Source: Ferruginibacter sp. HRS2-29 (GTDB taxonomy: Bacteria > Bacteroidota > Bacteroidia > Chitinophagales > Chitinophagaceae). Taken from it: a DNA stretch of 64,000 bases. Numbering within the stretch: position 1 is the stretch's first letter; each line of letters starts with the position of its first letter. The stretch spans positions 62,001-126,000 of the forward strand of contig NZ_RJUB01000162.1 in assembly GCF_024343615.1 (NCBI RefSeq), written 5' to 3'. The notes under the pieces are model-generated. The model saw only the letters and a program-made list of their open reading frames with translations, did no database searches and was not told the DNA's origin. Positions 1 through 8,548 of this stretch are shown one piece after another. A program made the position numbers and the translations under genes.

Positions 1-285
1 GTAAAAGCATTCAAGCTTTTTTTGAAACAGGCACAGCTTTGGATCATGGATAACGACAAGCAAAAACTGGCTTCAATTGTACGTTATCCCTTAAAGAATA
101 TCAAAACTCCTGAAGAACTGGTAGAAAAATACGACGCGGTTTTTACCAAGGATGTAAAACTTTCTTTCGCCACGATCAACTTCAATCAGATCTTCCGCAA
201 CCAGCAGGGTGCCAGCACGGAAGGTGGCAAAGTCTGGTTTGCGCAGCAGGGAAAAGATTTTAAGATCATCGCCGTTAATTACTGA
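1..285 (+). CDS. C-terminal part of an unknown protein (5' end outside window)
   Basis: The frame is open from the first base to a TGA at 283-285, so about 94 residues of a longer protein are visible and the true start lies upstream. An internal TTG at 22 is unlikely to be the start. The fragment is mixed polar/hydrophobic, with a basic centre and no membrane segment. I do not recognise the family. It ends five bases before the TTG start of the efflux pump, so the two genes are probably cotranscribed. Confidence 0.6.
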   Translation, partial: VKAFKLFLKQAQLWIMDNDKQKLASIVRYPLKNIKTPEELVEKYDAVFTKDVKLSFATINFNQIFRNQQGASTEGGKVWFAQQGKDFKIIAVNY

Positions 286-290
286 GCTTA

Positions 291-1700
291 TTGAAGAAAA
301 ACACCTGGATACTGATCACCCTTATGTTGGGCACAATGATGGCCGCACTCGACAGCAGCATTGTTAATGTGTCCTTGCCCGTCATCCGTAACGAATTCCG
401 GGAATCACTTTCAAATATCGAATGGGTCGTTACGGCATACATGATCTGTTTCTGTCTCTTCATTCCGCTTACCAACTGGCTCAAGCTCCGCATCGGTTAT
501 TACAACCTTTTTCTTTTCAGCGTGATCATGTTCACATCGGGCTCCCTGCTTTGCAGCCTTTCGCAAAGCCTGCCCATGCTTGTTACAGCCAGGGTGATAC
601 AAGCCACCGGCGGAGCCCTGATCTCTCCGGTTTCTCTTGCCATACTCAGCGAAAATTATCCACCCGAAAAACGAGGCAGCGCCATCGGCTGGTGGGGTAT
701 CGGAAACGTAATGGGGCCTGCACTGGGGCCTACTTTGGGCGGACTGCTCACCAACCTGCTGGGATGGCAATCCATTTTTTACATCAATATCCCGCTGGGA
801 ATACTCACCATTTTTCTTACCATACGTCATTTAGGGTTTCTAAAAGCGCAACCAGTTTCAAATACGAAATTCGACCTGGCAGGATATTTCTTTTTCGCCG
901 TATTTATCCTGTCGTTACAATATATGGTCACCGCCATTTCCAGCTTTGGTATTTCCTGGCAACTGGCTGCAGGAGTGGCCGGCACAGGCATATTCCTGTT
1001 CCTGTTTCTCCGGTCGTCCACCAGGACGTTTCCATTACTGGACCTTACCGTTTTCAAATCCCGGGTTTTCCGCAAATCGGCCATCATCGTGGTCATTCGT
1101 TCGCTGGCATTGTACGGCGGATTATTCTTTCTGCCCTTTTTATTACAGGGGGTGATGGGGTTCACTTCGCTGGAATCCGGGCTCATATTGCTGCCCAATG
1201 CGCTGATGATGCTTTTCACCCGCCCGCTGGCGGGAAAACTGGCCGATAAAGGCATGGTGCGGAATGTGTCCATCACCGGGATCATTATCGTAGCGGCATC
1301 TTTTGTGCTGTTTGCTTTTGTAGAAAAAGGGGTTCCGCTCTGGTTCATCATACTGCCGATGGTCATACGTGGATTGGGGATGAGCCTGCTGGTGGCGCCG
1401 GTTTCCACGGCATTGCTCAATTCGGTTACCGCGGCGCAAACCAGCACTTCCACAGCCATCAACAGCCTGCTGCAGCAGATCGGTGGTTCCATCGGTATCG
1501 CATTGAGCGGCGTGATCCATACTTTTATCAATGATCATTATATCAGTAAACAGCATACTGCGGAAGTGGCCGAACATTTTGCTTTGCAGGATGGATTTTT
1601 CATTTCCGCTTTCATCATTGCTTTGGCGATCATCCCGGCGTTGGGATTGCCGGAGAAACAGGCGGTCAAAAATGCCGTGAGAACTTCAGTAGCAAATTGA
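291..1700 (+). CDS. DHA2-type (14-TM) MFS drug/H+ antiporter
   Basis: A proton-driven multidrug efflux permease of the inner membrane, in the EmrB/QacA branch of the major facilitator superfamily. The start is a TTG; no in-frame ATG is closer to the first helix. Family signatures seen are the D1 motif LDSSIVNVSLP at residues 20-30, the antiporter motif C (GPALGPTLGG) near 140-151, and WQSIFYINIPLG shortly after. Length (469 aa) and the many hydrophobic segments fit a 14-helix member. It follows the upstream partial gene by five bases. No outer-membrane or adaptor partner is visible. The substrate cannot be told from sequence. Confidence 0.9.
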   Translation: MKKNTWILITLMLGTMMAALDSSIVNVSLPVIRNEFRESLSNIEWVVTAYMICFCLFIPLTNWLKLRIGYYNLFLFSVIMFTSGSLLCSLSQSLPMLVTARVIQATGGALISPVSLAILSENYPPEKRGSAIGWWGIGNVMGPALGPTLGGLLTNLLGWQSIFYINIPLGILTIFLTIRHLGFLKAQPVSNTKFDLAGYFFFAVFILSLQYMVTAISSFGISWQLAAGVAGTGIFLFLFLRSSTRTFPLLDLTVFKSRVFRKSAIIVVIRSLALYGGLFFLPFLLQGVMGFTSLESGLILLPNALMMLFTRPLAGKLADKGMVRNVSITGIIIVAASFVLFAFVEKGVPLWFIILPMVIRGLGMSLLVAPVSTALLNSVTAAQTSTSTAINSLLQQIGGSIGIALSGVIHTFINDHYISKQHTAEVAEHFALQDGFFISAFIIALAIIPALGLPEKQAVKNAVRTSVAN

Positions 1701-1793
1701 GATCAGAGATTAGGGATTAGACTTTGGATGGAATAAGTTTGAACCTAAATCCTGGTCTCTGATCACTAAACCCTAATCTCTAATCTCTAATCC
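1701..1793 (+). repeat. Word-repeat hairpin spacer (GATTAGGG family)
   Basis: The left arm at 1701-1720 (GATCAGAG then ATTAGGGATTAG) faces a right arm at 1757-1793 made of CTCTGATC, CTAAACCCTAAT and repeated CTCTAATC words. About 36 bp of unrelated sequence forms the loop. The right arm ends at the promoter box of pruA. It may end transcription of the efflux gene, but there is no T-run of the usual kind. The same words return at 25.6, 32.4, 33.5 and 43.0 kb. Confidence 0.75.
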
Positions 1794-1794
1794 T

Positions 1795-1802
1795 TATTTT
1801 TG
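1795..1802 (+). promoter_or_regulatory. Bacteroidota -7 box TATTTTTG of pruA
   Basis: A perfect TAnnTTTG element sits directly after the repeat arm and 19 bp before the pruA ATG, so the leader would be about 12-15 nt. The place of the -33 TTTG element is filled by repeat words. Confidence 0.55.
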
Positions 1803-1821
1803 CCATCTAAAAATTACCATT

Positions 1822-3456
1822 ATGCAATACGGAGATTTTTATTACCCGATGCCGGTCAATGAGCCTGTTCTTAACTACGCTCCCGGTAGTAAGGAAAAAT
1901 TAGCCCTTAAAGCGGCATTGAAAGAATTGAAAAGCACCAAAACGGACGTTCCGATGTACATCGGCTCGGAACAAGTTCGCACCGGAAATACAGTAGAAAT
2001 CCGTCCGCCGCACGAGCGTAAACATGTGCTGGGACAATTTCACCTGGGTGAAGCAAAACACGTGACCAAAGCCATCAACGCCGCATTGAAAGTGAAAGAT
2101 AAATGGGCGAACATGAGCTGGGAAAACCGTGCAAATATATTCCTGAAAGCTGCCGATCTGCTGGCAACCAAGTACCGGCCTTACATCAATGGAACAACGA
2201 TGCTCGGGCAAAGCAAGAATGCATACCAGGCTGAGATCGATGCTGCCTGCGAGCTCATCGATTTCCTGCGTTTCAACGTGCACTTCCTGAGTGATATCTA
2301 TCGCCAGCAGCCTATCAGCGGCGCGGGTATGTACAACCGCCTGGAATACCGTCCGCTCGAAGGGTTCGTATTCGCATTGACCCCCTTCAATTTTACGGCT
2401 ATAGGCGGAAACCTGCCTACCAGCGCCGCCATGTGCGGCAATGTGGTGATCTGGAAATGCGCCAATACACAGGTATACAGCGCACAGCTTTTCATGAAAG
2501 TATTAAAGGAAGCGGGTTTGCCGGATGGCGTCATCAACCTCGTATTCATCGACGGGCCAACGATCGGCGAAGTCATTTTCAATCACCCCGATTTTGCCGG
2601 GATACATTTTACCGGAAGCACCGGCGTATTCAATGGCATGTGGGCTACCATCGGGAAGAATATGAATACTTACAAAACTTATCCGAGGATCGTTGGCGAA
2701 ACCGGCGGTAAAGATTTTGTGATCGCTCACAGATCGGCCAATCCCGATGTAGTGGTGACCGCACTTGCCCGTGGTGCTTTTGAGTACCAGGGACAAAAAT
2801 GTTCTGCGGCTTCAAGGGCGTATATCCCTTCCAATATCGCAGCAGAAGTGAAGAAAAAACTGGTAGAGCAGGTGAAGACCATGAAAATGGGAACGGTGGA
2901 AGATTTTACCAACTTTATCAACGCGGTGATCGATGAAAAGAGTTTTGATAAACTGGAAGGATACATCAAAAATTCACGCAAGCGTGATAGCGGCGCCAAA
3001 ATATGGGTAGGGGGAAAATGCGATAAGACCGAAGGTTATTTCATCGAACCAACCATCATCGAAGCCAGCGATCCGCATTATGTAACGATGTGTGATGAAC
3101 TGTTTGGCCCGGTACTGACTGTTTACATTTATGATGAAAACAAATTTGAAGAAACCCTGAAGCTGGTAGACACCACTTCTTCTTATGCACTTACCGGTGC
3201 GGTGATAGCACAGGACCGCTTTGCGGTGGAACTGGCTACCAACAGGCTACGCAACAGCGCCGGTAATTTTTACATCAACGATAAGCCAACGGGTGCAGTA
3301 GTAGGGCAGCAACCATTCGGCGGTGCCCGTGCCAGCGGTACAAACGACAAGGCCGGCAGCCAGCTGAACCTTTATCGTTGGTTGAGTGCAAGGACAATTA
3401 AAGAAACATTCAATCCGCCAACGGAATATGGTTATCCGTTCATGCAGGAAAAGTAA
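1822..3456 (+). CDS. pruA: L-glutamate gamma-semialdehyde (P5C) dehydrogenase
   Basis: NAD-dependent aldehyde dehydrogenase for the second step of proline catabolism: it oxidises glutamate semialdehyde (from P5C) to glutamate in the cytoplasm. The 544-aa length matches the stand-alone ALDH4-type enzyme, not the bifunctional PutA. The general base lies in VGETGGKDFV (Glu-293) and the catalytic thiol in GQKCSAASRA (Cys-327). The N-terminal extension before the Rossmann core is typical of this subgroup. A TAnnTTTG box stands 19 bp before the ATG. No proline dehydrogenase gene is in the window. Confidence 0.93.
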   Translation: MQYGDFYYPMPVNEPVLNYAPGSKEKLALKAALKELKSTKTDVPMYIGSEQVRTGNTVEIRPPHERKHVLGQFHLGEAKHVTKAINAALKVKDKWANMSWENRANIFLKAADLLATKYRPYINGTTMLGQSKNAYQAEIDAACELIDFLRFNVHFLSDIYRQQPISGAGMYNRLEYRPLEGFVFALTPFNFTAIGGNLPTSAAMCGNVVIWKCANTQVYSAQLFMKVLKEAGLPDGVINLVFIDGPTIGEVIFNHPDFAGIHFTGSTGVFNGMWATIGKNMNTYKTYPRIVGETGGKDFVIAHRSANPDVVVTALARGAFEYQGQKCSAASRAYIPSNIAAEVKKKLVEQVKTMKMGTVEDFTNFINAVIDEKSFDKLEGYIKNSRKRDSGAKIWVGGKCDKTEGYFIEPTIIEASDPHYVTMCDELFGPVLTVYIYDENKFEETLKLVDTTSSYALTGAVIAQDRFAVELATNRLRNSAGNFYINDKPTGAVVGQQPFGGARASGTNDKAGSQLNLYRWLSARTIKETFNPPTEYGYPFMQEK

Positions 3457-3459
3457 GGG

Positions 3460-3545
3460 TAAATAAGGAATGAAAAATAAGGAATAAGGAAGTTGGATAT
3501 CTCATGATGACACTTTTTTTATTCCTTATTTTATGTTTCTTATTA
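3460..3545 (+). repeat. Word-repeat hairpin spacer (ATAAGGAATAAG family)
   Basis: Left words AATAAGGAATGAAAAATAAG and AATAAGGAA at 3463-3490 are answered by TTATTCCTTATTTT and TTTCTTATT at 3519-3545 around a 28-bp loop. The right arm runs into the first in-frame ATG (3533) of the next gene, which is therefore probably not its real start. Confidence 0.7.
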
Positions 3546-3574
3546 TTTATAAAAAAAACGTAACCATTGCCTAT

Positions 3575-4228
3575 ATGAAGATGTTATTGCTTTTAGTATC
3601 GCTTTTTTATCTCAATGATGCAAGTGCTCAATCATCCATCAATATAGATTATGTAAGTATCGCTACAGTTCCATCGGATTCTGTGATCACCGAAGTATTT
3701 AAAGACCGTTTTCCGCCGTATATCCGAATGGTGATCAACGATTCATTTTCGCTTTCCTTTTTTTTATCTCACATTGAAAAAAAAGTCTACCGGAAAGCCA
3801 TTATCGGCGATAAGCTGATCCATCATGCCGAATTCTCAAATTACATCACCGGCGAAACATTTTCTGAAAGTGACTGGCCGAAAAATAAACGATATCTCAT
3901 CCGTTACGATTCTTCCCGCATAAATAAATGGGAAATGATGGCCGGGGAGAAAATGATCCTTAATTACAGGTGTAAAGCGGTAACATCTGTCAATAAGAAT
4001 AATACAACAACCATCGTCTGGTATACAACTGAAATGAAGTTCAAACGGGGAGATCTGTTTTATCCTGGAGTTCCGGGTGTTGTACTTGAAGTGTACGATT
4101 ATGGATGGAACGGGACCGGTCAGTATATCCGGGCAATCTCTGCCAAAGAGAGTGGGCAGGTACTGGTAGCTCCGAAACATACAAAAATTGTAACATTTGA
4201 AGAAATAGGGATAAGAAATAAGAAATAA
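3575..4228 (+). CDS. GLPGLI family secreted protein
   Basis: An envelope protein of unknown role found in Bacteroidota. The family signature is near residue 165 as PGVPGVVLEV, a variant of GLPGLILE. I place the start at ATG 3575 because it opens a clean signal peptide (MKMLLLLVSLFYL, cut after SAQ). An in-frame ATG at 3533 would add 14 residues that are largely encoded by the upstream repeat arm. The last residues (IRNKK) and the stop are encoded by the ATAAGAAATAAG words of the next spacer, so the native C-terminus seems to have been replaced. Related proteins are often near TonB-dependent receptors; none is adjacent here. Confidence 0.72.
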   Translation: MKMLLLLVSLFYLNDASAQSSINIDYVSIATVPSDSVITEVFKDRFPPYIRMVINDSFSLSFFLSHIEKKVYRKAIIGDKLIHHAEFSNYITGETFSESDWPKNKRYLIRYDSSRINKWEMMAGEKMILNYRCKAVTSVNKNNTTTIVWYTTEMKFKRGDLFYPGVPGVVLEVYDYGWNGTGQYIRAISAKESGQVLVAPKHTKIVTFEEIGIRNKK

Positions 4229-4318
4229 GAAATGTTTAATAAGGAATAAGGAAGCAGGGCATCTTACAGGATGCACTTTCTTATTCCTTATTTTATATTT
4301 CTTATTCCTTATTTTCGT
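4207..4318 (+). repeat. Word-repeat hairpin spacer (ATAAGGAATAAG family)
   Basis: Tandem ATAAGAA and ATAAGGA words at 4210-4250 pair with TTCTTATTCCTTATTTTAT words at 4278-4315. The loop contains a second small inverted repeat (GCATC-TTACAG-GATGC). The left arm overlaps the 3' end of the GLPGLI gene and the right arm ends 10 bp before pyrR. Confidence 0.72.
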
Positions 4319-4326
4319 GTTTACAA

Positions 4327-4836
4327 ATGAAAACGATCTTAGATAAGCAACAACTTCAGTTAACCATTCTCCGGCTGGCGCACCAGTTGCTGGAAAACAA
4401 CGACGATCTTTCCCAGGTGGTCTTCCTGGGTATTCAGCCAAGGGGTGTGCAGGTGAGCCAGCGGATCGCGACTCATATACAACTGCTCAGTAAAAATACA
4501 GAAGTGCAATACGGCGTGCTCGATATCACTTTTTACCGCGATGATGTGCGTGATGAATTGCATGTAGCCGGCAAGACCGATATTAATTTTTCCATTGAAG
4601 GGAAACGCGTGGTGCTGATCGACGATGTATTGTACACGGGCCGTACCATCAGGGCCGCATTGGACGCACTACAGGATTTTGGCCGGCCAAGTAAAGTTGA
4701 ACTTGCCGTGCTGGTCGACAGGCGCTTCAACCGCGAATTACCCATCCAACCCGATTTTTGCGGCATCGCCATCGATACGGTGGCTTCGCAAAAAGTAAAG
4801 CTGGAGTGGGACAAGGAGGAAGTTGTTCTTTATTAA
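4327..4836 (+). CDS. pyrR: PyrR: uracil phosphoribosyltransferase / pyr mRNA-binding regulator
   Basis: A type-I phosphoribosyltransferase of 169 aa, the standard PyrR length. The PRPP loop is VLIDDVLYTGRT at residues 96-107, and the N-terminal part FLGIQPRG is the usual PyrR substrate segment. In Firmicutes the protein binds pyr mRNA attenuators and also converts uracil plus PRPP to UMP. pyrB follows on the same strand and pyrE lies 3 kb further on, which supports a pyrimidine role. I see no obvious PyrR-binding anti-antiterminator in the spacer to pyrB, so regulation here is unproven. Confidence 0.92.
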   Translation: MKTILDKQQLQLTILRLAHQLLENNDDLSQVVFLGIQPRGVQVSQRIATHIQLLSKNTEVQYGVLDITFYRDDVRDELHVAGKTDINFSIEGKRVVLIDDVLYTGRTIRAALDALQDFGRPSKVELAVLVDRRFNRELPIQPDFCGIAIDTVASQKVKLEWDKEEVVLY

Positions 4837-4838
4837 AT

Positions 4839-4993
4839 TACGAATTATCAATTACGAATTATCAATTACGAATTACGAATTACGAATTTTTTCATACTAT
4901 CTTGGAATATTATTTACCGATCAGAAGATGGAATTGAGTAGAAAAAAGAAGCCAATAACAAAATTCGTAATTCGTAATTCGTAATTCTTAATT
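4839..4993 (+). repeat. Word-repeat hairpin spacer (AATTACGAATT family)
   Basis: Five to six copies of (A)ATTACGAATT / ATCAATTACG at 4841-4888 are mirrored by CGTAATTCGTAATT words at 4964-4992. The central ~75 bp is unrelated. The right arm leads directly into the pyrB promoter box. Confidence 0.78.
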
Positions 4994-5001
4994 ATTTGCC
5001 C

Positions 5002-5009
5002 TAGTTTTG
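5002..5009 (+). promoter_or_regulatory. Bacteroidota -7 box TAGTTTTG of pyrB
   Basis: A perfect TAnnTTTG match whose last base is 7 nt before the pyrB ATG. Transcription would start almost at the start codon, implying a very short leader or a leaderless mRNA. No -33 TTTG is seen at the usual 17-23 bp distance. Confidence 0.5.
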
Positions 5010-5016
5010 TTCCTTA

Positions 5017-5946
5017 ATGCAACTATCCACAAAACATTTACTCGGCATTAAAGACCTTTCCCCGAAAGACATTTCCCTTATTTTATCTACCGCTCAGCAA
5101 TTCAAGGAAGTATTACAACGTCCTGTGAAGAAGGTTCCATCGTTACGGGATGTCACCATCGTCAATCTTTTTTATGAAAATTCCACGCGTACACGCATCT
5201 CTTTTGAGCTGGCGGAAAAGCGGTTGGGAGCCGATACGATCAATTTTGCGGCTTCCGCTTCTTCTGTAAAAAAGGGCGAGACATTGCTCGATACCGTCAA
5301 CAATATCCTCAGTATGAAAGTGGATATGGTGGTGATGCGGCATAGCGCCAGCGGCGCCCCCCATTTCCTGGCGAAACACCTGCCCAACACCGGCATCGTG
5401 AACGCAGGCGACGGCATCAATGAACATCCTACCCAGGCTTTGCTGGACGCATTTTCCATTACAGAAAAAACCGGTGGACTTGAAGGAAAAAAGATATTGC
5501 TTATCGGGGATATCATGCACTCACGGGTTGCGCTCAGCAATATTTACCTGCTGAATAAAATGGGCGCCGAAGTGATGCTTTCCGGTCCGCCGACACTTAT
5601 ACCACCTTATATCAAAGAAGCGATGGGCGTGCAGGTAGAATACGATCTTAAAAAAGCCCTCAAATGGTGCGATGTAGCCAACGTATTGCGCATACAGCTT
5701 GAAAGGCAGAACCAGGTATTGTTTTCTTCCCTTCGGGAATACAATCTTTCTTACGGGGTAACAAAAAAACTGCTGCAGGAAGTGGATAAGGATATTGTGA
5801 TCATGCACCCGGGGCCAATCAACCGTGGGGTGGAAATAGACAGTGATGTGGCGGATGGCAACCAATCGATCATATTGCAGCAGGTGGAAAACGGGGTGGC
5901 AGTGAGGATGGCAGCGTTGTATCTGCTGGCGGGAACAGCGAATTAA
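5017..5946 (+). CDS. pyrB: Aspartate carbamoyltransferase, catalytic chain
   Basis: Condenses carbamoyl phosphate and aspartate to carbamoyl-aspartate, the committed step of pyrimidine synthesis. The carbamoyl-phosphate loop STRTR is at residues 56-60, HPTQ at 137-140, and HPGPINRG near 264. The length of 309 aa is typical. No regulatory chain (pyrI) follows, as in many Bacteroidota. The stop codon merges into the GGATAA repeat words that follow. Confidence 0.96.
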   Translation: MQLSTKHLLGIKDLSPKDISLILSTAQQFKEVLQRPVKKVPSLRDVTIVNLFYENSTRTRISFELAEKRLGADTINFAASASSVKKGETLLDTVNNILSMKVDMVVMRHSASGAPHFLAKHLPNTGIVNAGDGINEHPTQALLDAFSITEKTGGLEGKKILLIGDIMHSRVALSNIYLLNKMGAEVMLSGPPTLIPPYIKEAMGVQVEYDLKKALKWCDVANVLRIQLERQNQVLFSSLREYNLSYGVTKKLLQEVDKDIVIMHPGPINRGVEIDSDVADGNQSIILQQVENGVAVRMAALYLLAGTAN

Positions 5947-6059
5947 TGGATAACGGGACAATGGATAATGGATAAATCCTTTAACTTGTATAATATTCAG
6001 ATATTCGGATAACATTTAAACCGAAAACATTATCCATTATCAATTATAAAATTATCCAT
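5945..6059 (+). repeat. Word-repeat hairpin spacer (GGATAATGGATAAT family)
   Basis: Left words GGATAACGG and AATGGATAATGGATAA at 5948-5974 face ATTATCCATTATC, AATTATAAAATTATCCATT at 6029-6059. The right arm ends directly at the coaD start codon. Confidence 0.7.
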
Positions 6060-6061
6060 TC

Positions 6062-6547
6062 ATGAGAATCTGTCTCTTTCCCGGAACCTTCGATCCCGTA
6101 ACGCTGGGCCACATCGATATCATCAACAGGGCGCTTCCTTTATTTGATAAAGTGATCATCGGCATCGGCCGCAATGTAAACAAGCAACCGATGTTCAGCG
6201 AACAGCAAAGGCTGCAATGGCTCAAAGATATTTACCGCAATAACAACAAGGTGCAGGCGGTGGTTTACGAAGGGCTTACTGTTGATTGCTGCAAAGAATA
6301 CAATGCCAATTTCATCCTCCGCGGCATCCGTTATGTGAATGATTTCGAATACGAAAAAGCCATCGCCGATATGAACCGCAGCCTTGCAGAACACATCGAA
6401 ACGATCTTCCTTACCTGCCTGCCGCAATACACTTCCGTAGCAAGTACGCTGGTACGCGATGTGCTCAAGAATGGCGGCGATGTAGCGCAGTTTTTACCAG
6501 AAGAAGTGAATCACTCTATTTTTAAAGACAAGAATGGCGCAGAATAA
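6062..6547 (+). CDS. coaD: Phosphopantetheine adenylyltransferase
   Basis: Catalyses the penultimate step of coenzyme A synthesis, the adenylation of 4'-phosphopantetheine. The nucleotidyltransferase signature GTFDPVTLGH is at residues 8-17, and the C-terminal TSVASTLVRDV segment is the other family hallmark. Length (161 aa) is standard. The last 14 bases overlap the start of the hotdog-fold gene, which suggests translational coupling. Confidence 0.95.
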   Translation: MRICLFPGTFDPVTLGHIDIINRALPLFDKVIIGIGRNVNKQPMFSEQQRLQWLKDIYRNNNKVQAVVYEGLTVDCCKEYNANFILRGIRYVNDFEYEKAIADMNRSLAEHIETIFLTCLPQYTSVASTLVRDVLKNGGDVAQFLPEEVNHSIFKDKNGAE

Positions 6548-6998
6548 TAATGAGCCGATCTGGTTCAATAAACAACTCTCTACAAAAGATCTTTCTGGCG
6601 TTACACCCGATACCATGGGGCAGCACCTGGGCATGGAATTCGTGGATATCGGCGTGGATTTTTTAAAGATGCGCATGCCGGTCGATCAGCGTACCCATCA
6701 GCCTTACGGTTTATTACATGGCGGCGCCAGTTGCGCCCTCGCCGAAACCGTCGGCAGCGTAGCCTCTTTTTTGGTGATCGATACCTCAAAATTCATCTGT
6801 GTAGGATTGGAAATAAATGCCAATCACCTGCGGGGCATCCGCACAGGATTTGTTACCGCAACGGCCACACCTTTACATCTTGGCGGTACCACGCATGTGT
6901 GGGATATCAAAATTCAGGATGAGGAAGAAAAACTGGTTTGTGTAAGCAGGCTTACGGTGGCGATTTTGGTGAAAAAGTCAATAGTCAATAGTCAATAG
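6534..6998 (+). CDS. Hotdog-fold thioesterase (PaaI / 4HBT type)
   Basis: A small cytoplasmic acyl-CoA thioesterase of 154 aa. The PaaI-type active-site helix HGGASCALAE begins at His-62. The substrate is unknown; DHNA-CoA, phenylacetyl-CoA or a housekeeping acyl-CoA are possible. It overlaps coaD by 14 bp, so the pair could link CoA synthesis with CoA-ester turnover. The C-terminal SIVNSQ and stop codon are encoded by a run of AGTCAAT words belonging to the next spacer, so part of the original tail is probably lost. Confidence 0.82.
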   Translation: MAQNNNEPIWFNKQLSTKDLSGVTPDTMGQHLGMEFVDIGVDFLKMRMPVDQRTHQPYGLLHGGASCALAETVGSVASFLVIDTSKFICVGLEINANHLRGIRTGFVTATATPLHLGGTTHVWDIKIQDEEEKLVCVSRLTVAILVKKSIVNSQ

Positions 6999-7080
6999 TG
7001 AAACCTTCAACGTTCATACTGCCTGGCAGTTCTGTAAAAACTGCAGTTCAATTCGTGTAATCCGTAATAATTCGTGTAAT
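6976..7080 (+). repeat. Word-repeat spacer (GTCAATAGTCAATAG and ATTCGTGTAAT families)
   Basis: Three AGTCAAT words (6978-6999) form the gene end. They are followed by a small hairpin (CTGCCTGGCAG) and by two ATTCGTGTAAT words with one CCGTAAT at 7053-7080. It lies between convergent genes. Two word families are combined here and the arms do not match each other. Confidence 0.55.
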
Positions 7081-7086
7081 TGGTGC

Positions 7087-7716
7087 TTATGGGGCATCAA
7101 AAAAACAATGCATAATATCCTTTATCGATGCATAGGTAGTTTCCATCGGTGTCTTGATATCCTTCGTTTTGATCCATTTTATTAACGTGATGTTTTCTTC
7201 CAGCTGGGGTTGCAGTTTCTGATGGCTGTCGCTGGTGAAGTAAAACCAATGCGTGGTTTTCAGGTAATGTTTGCCGTAGGCATTATAAGTATGGTAGGTT
7301 TCGCCGATCTTTTTCTTCAGTATGATGTCTTTCAACCCGGTTTCTTCTTCAATTTCCCGGGCAGCAGCTACCTCGATCTCTTCGTTTTCCTCCACTTTCC
7401 CTTTAGGCAGGTCCCATTTGTCAAGGCGGTAAATGAACAACAATTCTTTTTTATCATTCTGCACAATCCCGCCTGCAGCTTCTATAGTGGTGAAATGTTT
7501 GAAAAAGCTTTTCCTCAGCTTTTCCAGGTCATCGCTTAAGATCACACCGGCATGAAAATCTTCTTTTTTGATCTCATGCAGCAGCGAATTGATGGCCGGT
7601 GTGGAAAATTCATCGATAAACACCGCATCAGGATGATGAAGGATCTCTTTCAATTCTTCGCTCAGTTCGTCACACAGGTAAACCGGCTTTTCATCGAAAT
7701 AGATCTTTAACTGCAT
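7087..7716 (-). CDS. Nudix hydrolase
   Basis: Hydrolyses a nucleoside diphosphate linked to another group. The Nudix box GX5EX7REUXEEXGU is complete at residues 106-128. I start the gene at the ATG on 7716 (209 aa); the longer frame to 7767 would add 17 residues encoded mostly by the neighbouring GGATAAT repeat. The first ~85 residues form an unassigned N-terminal domain. It is convergent with the coaD pair and divergent from pyrE. The substrate is not predictable. Confidence 0.85.
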   Translation of the reverse strand: MQLKIYFDEKPVYLCDELSEELKEILHHPDAVFIDEFSTPAINSLLHEIKKEDFHAGVILSDDLEKLRKSFFKHFTTIEAAGGIVQNDKKELLFIYRLDKWDLPKGKVEENEEIEVAAAREIEEETGLKDIILKKKIGETYHTYNAYGKHYLKTTHWFYFTSDSHQKLQPQLEENITLIKWIKTKDIKTPMETTYASIKDIMHCFFDAP

Positions 7717-7737
7717 GGGAGAAGTTTTTGTAAAAAT

Positions 7738-7875
7738 AATACTAATGGATAATAGTATAATGGACAATGGACAATGTTTTCAAAATGAAAATTGTAATGA
7801 GTGGTTAGCAATTATAATCCTGACCTTCGTAAAACAATTTATCCATTATCCATTATACTATTATCCATTATAAAC
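7738..7875 (+). repeat. Word-repeat hairpin spacer (GGATAATGGATAAT family)
   Basis: Words ATGGATAATAG, TATAATGGACAATGG at 7744-7773 face CCATTATCCATTATACTA and TTATCCATTATAA at 7842-7873. This is the second copy of the family seen before coaD. Here it separates two divergent starts, so it cannot serve only as a terminator. Confidence 0.72.
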
Positions 7876-7883
7876 TATTTTTG
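7876..7883 (+). promoter_or_regulatory. Bacteroidota -7 box TATTTTTG of pyrE
   Basis: A perfect TAnnTTTG ending 4 nt before the ATG at 7888, so the transcript would begin at or inside the start codon (leaderless). Confidence 0.5.
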
Positions 7884-7887
7884 CCGC

Positions 7888-8517
7888 ATGACAAACGAAA
7901 CTGTTGTAGCCGAAAAATTATTACAGGTAAATGCCGTAAAATTGAGCCCGGATACCCCTTATACCTGGGCGAGTGGCTGGAAAAGCCCTATCTATTGCGA
8001 TAACAGGAAAGTGCTTTCCCATCCTTACGAGCGTGATTTCATCAAAAGCGAACTTTGCAGCGTAATTTTCGAGCAGTTTCCGGAGGTGGATGCTCTTGCC
8101 GGCGTGGCCACGGCCGGTATCGCCTGGGGCGCCATGGCGGCGGATCAGTTGAAATACCCTTACATGTATGTGCGCCCAAAGCCTAAAGAGCATGGGATGG
8201 GCAACCAGATAGAGGGGGATTTTACCGCGGGACAACGCATCCTGGTGATCGAAGACCTTATTTCTACCGGGAAAAGCAGCCTGCAGGTATGTGAAGTATT
8301 ACGTAATGCAGGGATGGAAGTGGCCGGAATGGTCTCCATATTTAACTATGGTTTTCCGCAGGCGGTCAGCGCTTTTGAAGCCGCGGGGGTGCGTTTTCAT
8401 TCGCTCACCAACTACGAAATACTCATCGAACTGGCCGTGAAGAAGGGCATCGTTTCGGCAGAGCAGTTAAATACATTGTTAAACTGGCGCAACAATCCTT
8501 CAGAATGGGGCAGATAA
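7888..8517 (+). CDS. pyrE: Orotate phosphoribosyltransferase
   Basis: Converts orotate and PRPP to OMP in pyrimidine synthesis. The PRPP motif VLVIEDLISTGKSS is near residues 121-134, and the early segment SPIYCDNRK matches the family's substrate loop. An in-frame GTG at 7801 would give 29 extra residues encoded by repeat words, so ATG 7888 (209 aa) is preferred. pyrR and pyrB lie 3 kb upstream on the same strand but are not in one operon with it. Confidence 0.95.
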   Translation: MTNETVVAEKLLQVNAVKLSPDTPYTWASGWKSPIYCDNRKVLSHPYERDFIKSELCSVIFEQFPEVDALAGVATAGIAWGAMAADQLKYPYMYVRPKPKEHGMGNQIEGDFTAGQRILVIEDLISTGKSSLQVCEVLRNAGMEVAGMVSIFNYGFPQAVSAFEAAGVRFHSLTNYEILIELAVKKGIVSAEQLNTLLNWRNNPSEWGR

Positions 8518-8548
8518 AATATCTTTATAAAAAATAACCTATATAAAT

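Noticed and set aside
3533-3574. Upstream ATG start of the GLPGLI gene
   Set aside because: The 14 added residues are largely encoded by the repeat arm and would place the signal peptide internally.
4839-4993. Spacer pyrR-pyrB as a PyrR attenuator
   Set aside because: I looked for the PyrR binding loop and a terminator with T-run before pyrB. Only the AATTACGAATT word arms are present, as in gaps unrelated to pyrimidine genes.
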